Part shown: positions 39,301 through 51,300 of the stretch, piece after piece
Layout: every line of letters starts with the position of its first letter
How positions within the stretch are numbered: position 1 is the stretch's first letter
Assembly (NCBI GenBank): GCA_911728455.2
Contig: OU452228.1
Coordinates: 17,676,698-17,740,697 of the forward strand
Reading direction: 5' to 3'
Length of the DNA stretch: 64,000 nt
Source of the DNA: Marthasterias glacialis
Taxonomy: Eukaryota; Echinodermata; Asteroidea; Forcipulatida; Asteriidae
Notes under the pieces: generated by a model
What the model saw: the letters and a program-made list of their open reading frames with translations, nothing else
Databases searched by the model: none
What the model was told of the DNA's origin: nothing
Position numbers and translations under genes: made by a program

Positions 39301-42300
39301 AAAAGGTAGGTTATCTAAAAACCAAAACAGTTGAAAATAGAGTTTGTATGGAGATCTACACTTTTAACTTTGTATTTAACAACAGCAGCAAGAATCTTGC
39401 AGGCAAATTCTTCCTACTTTTAATTCTGATTTCGATCTTTTTTTTCCCCTCACTGAGAAAAATCAGGAAAATTGTTATGGAATAGCCTGAAAAGCCTATT
39501 GTATGTGCATGTAGGTCAGTCCTTGTACTCGGTCAAATTTTCCTGCTGTTTTCCAAGGGCCAAATATCACGCCTGGTCTTGTCACACAGGACAATTTTTT
39601 CAGGCAACTTGGAGGCAACCAACTCCACTGCCTACAAAATGAACACTTCGGTTTATTACTTACGAGGTATTTTTCTAACGGTATCAAACTATCCAAAAGA
39701 AATTTGAAATATAAACGTCCCTTCTTCTTTGAGATTGCCTGAAACTGGTTGCCTGTAAATTTCTTCTTGTGACGTGGCCTTAATGTTGCTTAATAATAAT
39801 AAATAATAGTGCAATTTACAGAGCGCCTTATATAGAGACTACCCCAAAGTGCCGAATAAATTGTAAAATTTAAGCTAAACAATCCTAACCATCCCCAACC
39901 TAAACTGTACCCATCACCAACCCATCAAAACCCAAGTACAAGTTCTGTTTGATTCTGTTGAACTGAGGACCGCACTGCCAATCTTATTTGGCTTTACAAG
40001 AGATCAGGCATACCACAATCCAACAGTATGGATGTTGAGTTACTGTAGGATGCTGGATTTTTACCCAGTATCACTTTTAATTGGCTCTTAAATCTTTCTA
40101 TTATGGAATATTTTGAGGGCCTACCTACAAAACATCCATAAAGCCCGCAAACTGTTTTCTCCTGATTTAGTGGAGTGCACCCTCTGTCTATAGACTGGTG
40201 CCACAGTGTCTTCATCCTCCGTCATACAAACCCAATGGTTTCATCAGATAGACATACATGCAATGATGCATAACTACCAGACCGTAACTACACACTCATG
40301 AATGTTTGTGTACACACACATAGTATTATGTGGCATGCAAGGTCAAAGGTACATCTGGCAGGCAACCAGCAGGTACTAAAGGCCAGTATCTGGCATTATT
40401 CATGAGCCTCAAGGGAAATGATGTCATTGTGATGTCAGATGTCCGGGCTACATCTGTCAAGTACATTGATCTGAAGCATCCATGCCCCTGATCATTGCCT
40501 TTACGCTCTTTGAACTGCCCCAGTGGCAATTGTCATCAAAGAGTTGCCCTTGACCATGCAAACTTGACTTGCCGTTCTAATAACAAAACATCAGGCATGA
40601 TCCTTGGAATCACGTATCATACTACCAAAACGGTATCATTGCAAGTTTATCAGTATTAAATTTTTAATGCAAACATTCTTACCATCATGCACTCAACAGA
40701 GAAGCAGCAGCCAAAAGAAGACCCAACTAAGTCCAAACGGAAGAAGACAACAGCATCTGGATGTCCCTTCTATACTGCCGGTCAGATGGACACCTTCAAG
40801 TATAGGGTGGCCTTAGAAGTGCTGGACGTAGAGCAACTCCTGTCCATCGGCAAGGAACTCAAAGCTTGCCCATACTATGGGACTAGATATACCATTCCAA
40901 GTGCAGAGGTCTGTACTGCAGAACTTCTTTTATAAAATAACCCAGTCTTGTAAAAGTATTTTTGAAATTGAAAAATTTGTAGAGCAGTTTCAGGAACATG
41001 TGAACATATAAATCACAATGAAAAACATCGTTGAAATTCACCAGTAAAGTTTGCGGTAACTTAATGTACATGCATCTCTCTTATGAGTTGCGGTGGTTCT
41101 GAAAAGAACCGGTGATGTAACAACTCAACGTTTCGATCAGTATGCTCTGATCGTCTTCAGGAGGAAGCTGAAATTACGATGGTTGAAGTGACAATTTTGT
41201 TGCTTCTTAATGTGTACCTTTTCCTGTATTAACCCTTTGTACTCACACGCAGCGACTGTTTCACGTTAACCATTTTGGTAGTCAACAGGTATGCGTGTAA
41301 ATGCAGCATCGCCAAAAATTCGTACTACACTGTATAACAAACAGGGACATTGACTCCCAAAATGGCACAACCAAGATTAATGTGATGATGACGTAAGGTG
41401 GTTTGGGTTAATACAGTGCATTGTTTCTTATACCATGTTGTTTGTATATATGCTGGTAATAATTTATGAAATTTTTCAACAGTAACCGTGTATTTATTGT
41501 TTTTTTATCTGTATTGTAATTTTACTCTACCATGTCTACAGTGGTTCTTGTAATTATTGTTGTTGTTTACTATATTTACCAGTGATATTTTGCAATATTG
41601 TCGTAAACTGTCTGAAAATTATTTTTGCTGCAACTTTGTTTGATTTGTACGGATATGTAAACTTTTTAAGTTTTATGTTTGTTGCAATTTTACCACCGTG
41701 TGGGATGTTTTTTGTTGTCAGGCTTTTTGAAGATAAGTCTTCACTCTGTTTCCTGTGCTTTTCTGCTTCTCTTTCTTCTGTTTCAATAAATTAGTAACTT
41801 TAGATTTTTTGTTTTAATCATTTGTTGATCATTGTTTCTGCATTTCTTTAATGAAAGTTCAATCAAGACATGGAATGACTTGATTTCTTTCATTTTTGTT
41901 GTCTGGCTCTAACATCAATTTTTTTCCCAAAGGTATTTCAGAGAAATGAAAGTGTTTTGATTTTTGAAATTGATGTCTTCTTAAGGTGAACTAATACTAT
42001 GAATAAAACCTAATGCACTGTTTGATTGTTTCCCAGCTGGTTGTTCTACCTTACAACACCCTACTTCATTCCTCAACTCGTAAGGCCTGTGGGATACGAC
42101 TGGATGGAAATGTAGTTGTCATCGATGAGGCACATAACCTCATTGAAACCATCTCAAATGTCTACAGTGTTGAGGTGACAGGCTGCCAGGTAAGCCATGA
42201 GGCTGATTGAAGAGGTTAGAGGAAGTTGGGTGAGGCGTGTGGGATTCAAATAGATTAGAATGAAATCATGAGGTATATAACCTCTATAACCTCATTGAAA

Positions 42301-45300
42301 CGATCCAAAATGACTACAGTGTTGAGGTGACAGAGGTTATAGGAATTTTGTTGAGGCAAATCTGGCCAAGTTTGCAAGTCTGTATGTAGCTGCCTGGCTG
42401 TTACTGGCTATTGTGTTTGTTTATTTGAATATTTATATTGACTCGTTGGTCTGCTCTTCAGGCTTAACAGGCTTATGTTTTGTCATGAATTATTCTTTTT
42501 GATCTTGTACAGTATATGAGTAAATGATGGTCTCTTTAAATAACAAAACTACTAGATTTGGCAAAATACTTTGCATTTTGTTCTCATTTCTTAAATCATT
42601 TTTTACAGCTTTGTAGAGCACACTCACAACTCAGTCAGTACATGGCAAAATATCGGTGAGTGTTTTCTCTCAACTGCACATTATTTCTCTCTCTCCGTTT
42701 TGGTTCTTAAAAACAGTTTGAAAATATTAGCAGCCTTGGATGGTCTGGAATGGAATAAGTAACTTGCAGGTGACAAATGTGGCATGATTTCATAAAGCTG
42801 GGAAATGCTTAACTTTTCTTAGCGGAAACTGGGCTTGTCATCCACACGTTGCGACTGGCACCTGCTGTTACCTTGCTTAAAAGCAAATAGATTTACTCTG
42901 CACAATTGTTTAATAACTCTATGAAATTGTTTCCATGTAGTAATAATATTTCCGTGGAAGATGCGGTGATTATTAGACTCAACCCGTGTCGTGTCGTGGC
43001 CGAGCGGTCAAGTGCCCTGGACTCAAACTCTGGTGTTTCTGATCAGATCAGCAGAGTGTGGGTGTGAGTACCGGTCATGACGCAGACGCTTGTGTCCTTC
43101 AGCAGGACACTGAACTGGTATTGCTTCATCCTTTGGATGGGACATAAAGCCGCTGGTCTCGTGCATTGTGTAATGCATGTTAAAGAACCCAGCTACCCTT
43201 ATCTCTAAGAGAAGGGGTTTGCCCCGGTGTTTCTGGCAGTGGCCGCTGGTCTCGTGCATTGTGTAATGCATGTTAAAGAACCCAGCTACCCTTATCTCTA
43301 AGAGAAGGGGTTTGCCCCGGTGTTTCTGGCAGTGGCTGCTGAATGCGCCGCAGCACCTTGTAAACCCTTATAAGGTGCTACATAAATAGATCTCATAATT
43401 CAAAAACTTCTAAAAAAATGTCTTAAACAAATAATAATAAGCGCATTGAGAAGCCCTTAGATAAAACGCTATGTGAAAAACTAACTATTATTGTTAACCA
43501 TAGAGCTGTATATAATTCTTTATATACAGCTCTATGTTGTTAACTGAATTCACTACTTCCGTTATGCTTGGTAACTGAAACTAGTTTTCCTCTCAGAAAG
43601 AAAACAAAAGGTGTACTTTTTAAAAACAACTCAAAATTGTCCAATTTCAGGAGTCGCCTGAAGGCCAAGAATCTCATGTACATCAAGCAAATCTTGCAGG
43701 TTCTAACCGGCTGGATCCGGATCTTAGGAGGCAAGACGGATTGTCCTCCAGACTCACAGAAGACGGGGCCAGAGACGAGCAAGTTGTTTACCATCAACGA
43801 CTTTCTCTTTGCAACTCAGATAGACAACATGAATCTCTTCAAGGTACTTTTTGTTTAATTACTAAACAGTGTCTTGAATTTTTTATGATTAAAAGTAAAT
43901 CTGAGAATTGGAACATTTACAATTCATTTAAAGCTTGTGCCTGTAAATGCTTCCATTCTTTGCATAAATCAAGGTATATGTAATAAAACCAACCTGTGAA
44001 ATGTCAGCACATTTCGTTGTTTCATTTGTGAGAAAACGGTAAAAATGCATTTAGCATTTATGTACGCATTCTCAGGCAGAGTTTCAGTCTCACATTAGAT
44101 GAAAATTAATTAAATTTTTCATTTATTATTCAAAAATATTTGCAGGTCATTTAACTGCAGATAATATTGTTAAAACCTGCCCGGGGCAATTATATCCTCA
44201 AATAAAGCTTTGTACGATCTTGGCTTATTTGTCAATCTCTGTCATTACAATACTCTTTGTCTGGTTTTGATGTACTCTTTGTCATGTTTGGTGTCTGTTT
44301 GTCATTTCTGTTTGTCAGCTGTTTTTCTTTTCAAGTGTCTGTTTTTTTCCTGAAAATGTTTACATGTTATTTTGGCTGGAAATTTTTCTCCAGATAATCA
44401 GAGCTTGTTTTGTGCTTAGCTAGTTTTTCTGCTTCAGCAACTTTATCATGAAATTGGGCCCTGGACTTTGCTAAACAAGTCTCTGTGCTAAGCTGATTTT
44501 TAAAATTGGATTGATTAAGCCTAGCCTTGTCCCGGCTGATTAAATCGGCCCAATTTTCGGACCATGTAATGGTAGGGCCGATTAAATTGGCCCAGTTCAC
44601 AATGCGCTTATATTGGTTACAACACCACTTGACATTAAAAGGACCTTTGTGGAAGCTCAAGTTGTGACCAAAACAAAGTCTGGTTACAGCTTTAAATGCC
44701 TGGAATTGCAGCTATTTAATACAGGGCACTCGCAGGAACAACCCTTTCTTAGTCATTTTTATGTTTGTTGTTCACCCCTGTAGTTGCAGAGATACTGTGA
44801 AGTTAGCCAAATCTCTAGAAAGGTAAGACACTTTGGGATGAAATTCCGCTGAATTCTGTGAATTGTTTAGTACTGTTTTCTCTTATTTTATGTGTTCAGA
44901 AAATGTGTAGTTGCCTGTTGTTGTTTTTTTTCTTTTTTTTTTTTTAAATAAGATTGACGTTAATTTGTGTACTGCATTAAAAATGAAACCACATTTTGAT
45001 CATTTGGGATATTTATTATTGCTGTTGTGTTGTTGTAATTCTGATTATTGATGACTGTTTTGTATATTTTTATCCTTTGTGAGCTTTGAACATTGTTTTC
45101 TATTGTACAAAATGTGCAAGTCAGATTGCCTGATATTTTAGCACCGATAATGTACAGATATAAAAATGTTATTTCTTAGAAACACCAATTGTTTTATTTG
45201 CTCTTTTTGTCTCCATTTCCATATGTCAAGGAGATTTGAAGAAACACTTTGTCCGACCACAAATCAAATCGCATTTGTGCTTTCTGTTTTATTGTAAAAA

Positions 45301-48300
45301 AAAAAACTGTATTGTATAAAGAACAGTTAATATTTGTAAACTCAGCTGAATGGATTTGTTGAGAAATATCAAGGGACTGTGAAGACGGAGGCGGACCACG
45401 CCCCTAAGCAGTCTGCAATGACGAGATTCCTTCAAGAACTTGGCCAGAAATCTACTAAGGAGACAACACAAAGTACACCCCCCTCAGGTACTAGACTTCT
45501 TTGTAAATTTTGGTTCACAACGTAAAGCATTCAAACTTAAATGTTTTTATTTTGATGGTTCTGAAGTAATGAAAAAGAAACAGTGAATGCCTGACAACTA
45601 TTTCCTAGTTCTTTCCTTTAGATAATGATATTCATCTTTCGTTTATCAAATTCCATCACTAAAATTGTTAAGGATTTTCACTGTTACTGAAATAGGAAGC
45701 GATTACTTTATTCAAATTAAGAGGTTTGTTGCTTGTTGTGTTTACTCTTTTTGCTTTATATCTTGTGATATGTTAATGTTTTATTTGAGGGCCCAAAATA
45801 ATCAGTTTGGCTGGATGGCATACCCTCAAAACATGTAATAGAGGTGATGTTTACTATTATTCTTCATGGTTTATTGAAATTCAAACTTGTTACCAGAGGC
45901 AAAATTGCATCGAATTGTACTTAAAAAAATAGTCAATTATAAAATAGTGCAGATGGTTAATTCAACAGGCAAGACAGGAGATAATCGTTTATAATGATTA
46001 TTACTAGTTATCACACAAGTGCAAGTGGAATACGGAAAAATATAGCGCTTCTGCTTCTGCGTCCCATATCGAACGAGGCCAAAAATTGCGTTCTAAAGAC
46101 ACGCAAATATTGAAATTATGCATCGAACAGCAATTATACACACCGTGGGATATGAGTTTTCAGTTGTGGGCTACAGGTGTATATATACCATATGTAGCTG
46201 TTGACCAATCGAGGATTTACGCGAGCTGGAAGATAAATAAATATATAAAATGATTACATTAATATATATAAAACAATTATGTCAATGGTCTCTGACTCTA
46301 TCTACAAATGATTTGAAAACCACAACAATAAACAATTAAAATCAAATTTGACATTCAAAACTCCCCCTATAAAAGTATAAAACCAAATTCAGATTATAGA
46401 AAATTAAATGAATAACTTTTCCATATTCAATAGATTTCCTTTGGCACTGTGGAAGTGTTCTTTCATTTTCTTTTCTTTTTCTGAAATTGAAGATAAGAGT
46501 GAGAGGAAGGAAGAGGAATGGCAGACGTTTTCATCTCCACTCCTTCACATTGAAGGGTTCCTCTTGTCTCTTACAAACGCTGATAAGGATGGAAGAGTTG
46601 TTGTCCATAAACAAGGTACGTACAGGCGTACAACGTTTTATATGCCATATTATAGAAAATTTAACTTATAATGATAGCGGACTCTTATACAGAACGGTTT
46701 CCGCATCATTTACCAGTCACTGGGCCGTTTATTTTATTCCTTAACCCATCTCAGCTCCCTTGGGAGTATACAGCCGGTGCTGCTAAGTATGTAGTGCATC
46801 AAGCTAAATCAATCACAAGAACCATCTCTGCCCTCGCAGGTGTTCATTTTACTCCTGGGTGAAGAGAAGCAATCATAGCTAAGTGTCTTGCTGATCCAGC
46901 CACCAGAGCTCAAGTCTGACATACTAGACCACTTGTCCAAACATTTGCAAACAGTTGTTTCCTTGGCCATTTCCTCTTTGATTTGTTTGTGTGTTTCTCC
47001 ATCCCACAAACCTTCATTCTTCCATACTGAATGAGAATAAAATTTTCGTTTTATTTATTATTTTTTTGATTCTCCAGACATTCTGGGCAAGTCTAGTATA
47101 AAGTTCCTCCTACTTAACCCAGCGGTGCATTTCACTCAAGTGTTGAAGGAAGCCAGGGCGGTGGTAGTAGCTGGCGGCACCATGCAACCAGTGGACGAAT
47201 TCAAACAACAGTTGCTCTACTGTGGTGGAATAAGTCCAGAGAGGATCGTGGAGTTCTCATGTGGTAAGATTTCAGACGGTTGGGATTGAGCAGTTCTCAA
47301 CAGCTATTTATTTATTTATTTTTACAAAGTTTATTCTAAAGATTAAAACAAACTTTGTAAAACAAACAACAAGTAATTGGCTGTGGAAACTCTTGACCCA
47401 ACCAAAATGGCCTTTAAAAACTAATTCTAAGAGAGTTTTTTTTTCACAAGAGCTACCATAAAAATGAGAGAGATATTTCAACTCTTCTTTTCCAGATATC
47501 TCTCACTTTTATGGTACCCCTCATGGAAAACTCTGAGAAGGATTTTTTACAAGATGTCATTGCTTTGACAGGAAGTCTTTGACTCTGTCAAAATCAAATA
47601 AAAACTCTCATGTAGAGTTTGATTGATTAGGGAGGTTTAGCTACACGTATTTACCTGAACGTCAGCATGAGCGTGTGAATCATTTATTCTGCTGATGTCT
47701 CGTAAAAAAATACGCTTACACATCAAACTTATATTTTCACGTCAATATGTCCTCGCAGTCGACCATATGCGAGCTGGAATGGGCAAAAAATGATGACATT
47801 ATTTGGCAGCAACACAAACTGTTCGTGTTCACGTTAACGTTTTTTCTCATGTAACGTGCAGCCAAACCTCCCCATTGTGGAATTGTTTTGCTTGAGTACA
47901 TTCTTAAAAGTACAGTGGGTACCTTGTTGTGATTTTGTTTATGTCTGTAACACGTAACTCTGGTCCCCCAACCCCCCAAAAATGAACAGCTCAATCTGTT
48001 TACAGTTTGCATTTCTATTGGTCGATTTAGGTCATGTGATATCACCTGAGCAGTTACTGCCAATCTCATTGGCTAAAGGTCCCTCAGGCATCGAGTTGGA
48101 TTTCACTTACCAGTCACGTGACCAACCTAAAATGGTAAGAAATTCTATCTAATCTGAATTATGAACAATAAAAAATGATTTTTTTTTATCTCAACACAAC
48201 TAAAGTTGCAAGAAGTCTGAGATTCCCTTTTTTGATGTTTTCAACTTTATTATTTAGTCACGAATATGAATATTATATGAATATTTCAGAAAGTTTTCCG

Positions 48301-51300
48301 TTTCTTATATTAAATTTGGATATGATTTGTTTTCTTGAGAAATTTTTAAATTTTTCACAGGTGTGGGTGTTTAGAGTGATTTTTTACCATTATCAGATCT
48401 ACACAATGTTACGTTTTGCAAGTGTAACCAATACTTTTTTGTATTGATTGTTATTAATTGTTGTCAAAGTGAAATAAACATGTTGTTGATTATAAATTTG
48501 CAGATATAAAATAATAAATATTTTAACAACAAAAACAGGTAATCATACAGATGTTTGCTCTACCTGAATGATAATTAGGTGTTCGGCCAGCAGCCGAAAA
48601 CCTATTGTTATTGTTCTGTTTTTTTTTTTTGTTTTTTTTCTGGGCTTTCTTAGTCGTCGAAACTTGTCCACAAATTTTCTCAAAAAGTTAAGCTTGTATG
48701 AACTTGAAACTTACCATGTACAAACATATTAGTGAGTAGATGATACAGAAACTTTTTTGGAATGATGACGTCATTGATGACGTCATGACGTTAAATAAAC
48801 GTTAAATAATTCAAAAATTTAATAACTCAAGAACGGCAAATGCTACATTCAAAATCTTTAATGCATATGAAAGGTCTTGTGATGTGGGACAAATTGTATG
48901 CACACCGTGACCCCATTTGACCTTTACTTCCGGTAGAAACCGGAAGTTAAAGTTAAAGTTCATGTTATTTGGGGCTCTAAAGCCTAAGTGATTAAAAATA
49001 TCAACTAACTTTCAATGAATAATATTTTCTTTAGCTCAAGAGCAATCTAGAAATGTGACACGTGACGTCATAGCTACGTCACAACGAAATTGATACACGA
49101 GGTCAAAAAAAAAGTTATTTTGCTATCTCAAAAACTAAAGCATGTACGGACTTGATACTTACTACATATATAGACCACAGTGTGTATATGACAAAGCAAA
49201 ATTTTGGGAATGATGACGTCATCGATGACGTCATTACATTAAATTGAAGTTTTATACTAAAATAATCATATTTTAAGAATAATACATGCTACATACATGA
49301 TCTTTACACCATATGAAAGGTCTTGAAGTACTAAACAAATCTTACACAGGGTGTGACCCCATTTGACCTTCACTTACTGTCGAAACCGGAAGTAGTAGTT
49401 TTGTTATGAAAAATCGATTCTGAATTACGTAAATTTGTATATTAATTGTATAACTTAATTTTAAAGCCCCTCGACGATTCTACAAATATTTACAAAGTGT
49501 GACCTCATTTGACCTTCACTTCCGGTCGAAACCGGAAGTATAAGTTTGTACTACAAAAATATGTACCTTATTAATGAAACGTGGTACATTAATAATCGTT
49601 ACATCAATTTAAAGCTCTCTGACAAATCTAGATACCATGCACAAGGTGTGACCCCATTTGACCTTTAGTTCCTGTCAAACCGGAAGTTGAAGTTTCATAT
49701 GACAAACCTTCATGAATAAAGATAAAAAAGTACAACTAAATATTTCGCCCGTCAGCATAGCACAAATAGACAAGAAACGTGCACATAATATTGACCTTAA
49801 AGTTTTCAATTATGTAATTAAACCGAACACCGTGAGTTTGTCCACAAACTCTAAATCTCTAGTTGTATGTGTTTTCCTGGCAAATTTGAGCGAAAAAACT
49901 CATTCAATTTAACACCTGGGTCATTCAAGTTCGTTTGAAAACGAATGCTCTGTCGCATCAGCATTCAACAATCAAAAGGAGTAACACAATTTCAACAGCT
50001 TAGCATTCACTGGTCATATGGGATCATTCAAATTCATTAGGTCACAAAGATCCTTCAATTTTGTAAAAGCCAGCAGCAAGAGGCTGGTCAGCTATTCATT
50101 TTCATCAATTGTAAAATAGGTCGTAGACACTCAGCTGAAGAATGGTGAAAATGTAGTTTTGAATGCCTACAAAATTACTTACAAGTACTGGAATGAGAAG
50201 AACAAAATCATGCATGCACAAAAACGACATTGAATGCAGTAGTTGCTAAAAAGAAACCCTAGTTGATTGAAATAGGGGAAAAGTGTGTGAATTTGAATGC
50301 ATGTCAATGAATTTGAATTAATTTTTTGCTGAATTTGGCCGGTAAAATCTATATTATAGATGGATGAAGTTGGTCGCGTTCTAGCCAATATCTCCAACGT
50401 CGTTCCCGGTGGTGTCGTCTGTTTCTTTCCCTCGTACGACTACGAAAAGAGACTTCATGCCCACTGGGAGAGCACTGGTCTAATCAAACGTATTGAAATG
50501 CGCAAGAGGATCTTCAGGGAACCACGCAAAGCGGGCCAGGCTGACTTTGTACTGGGACAGTATTCAAGTTTCATTGAGGTGAAGAGGATACAAAGTTTTT
50601 TATTATTAAGGGAATAAAAGAGTGGTGACGAGGTCCTAATCGGCCGTTTAAAACTGTCAGTGTTGCTGCCTGTGTAACATAAAGGCGATGGCCTTTAATC
50701 GCACGGTCGCGACACTGTAAGGTTTCAAACGGCCGATTAAAACCGATTCACCACTCTTTTATTCCCATTCATAAATTCCTTTTTATTGTTAAGAGATTTT
50801 ATGTTGAAAAAAAAAGTATTATGTCGATAGGATGCCAGTCCATCGCAGGTTACTCCCCAGCTCTCGCCTTTACCCATTTTTACTCCTGGGTGGAGAGAAG
50901 CAATTATGATAAAGTGCCTTGCTCAAGGACACAAGTGTGTCAACTGACTAGGTCAGTATTCAAACCCACATTCTGTAAATTACAGAACTTGAGTCCATCG
51001 CACTAGACCGTTCGGCCACGACACCCCTACCATTAAGTGATGCCACTCTTAGAAGTGTGTGGGTTTGATGCTCATTGATGGATAATTTTTTGCCTGTTGA
51101 CGGAACGTACATATAAGTGTAGATGGCCGAAGTAGCAGATAAGGGTGTTGCTAAGGGCAGCCTTTGCTTTTGCATGTTACCGTGGTGATGCATTCTGCAG
51201 CCACTAATTTGGACACTGCCTTATACTCAGCCATTAATTCGGACATGTCCTTATACTCGGCCAACATGTCCTCATACTCAGCCAGTTATTCGGACATGTC

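Noticed and set aside
42986..43085. tRNA gene
   Set aside because: It has an A box and a broken B box but no cloverleaf, and it continues into the S1 SINE body. The same holds for 9505, 21603, 19850 and 53400.
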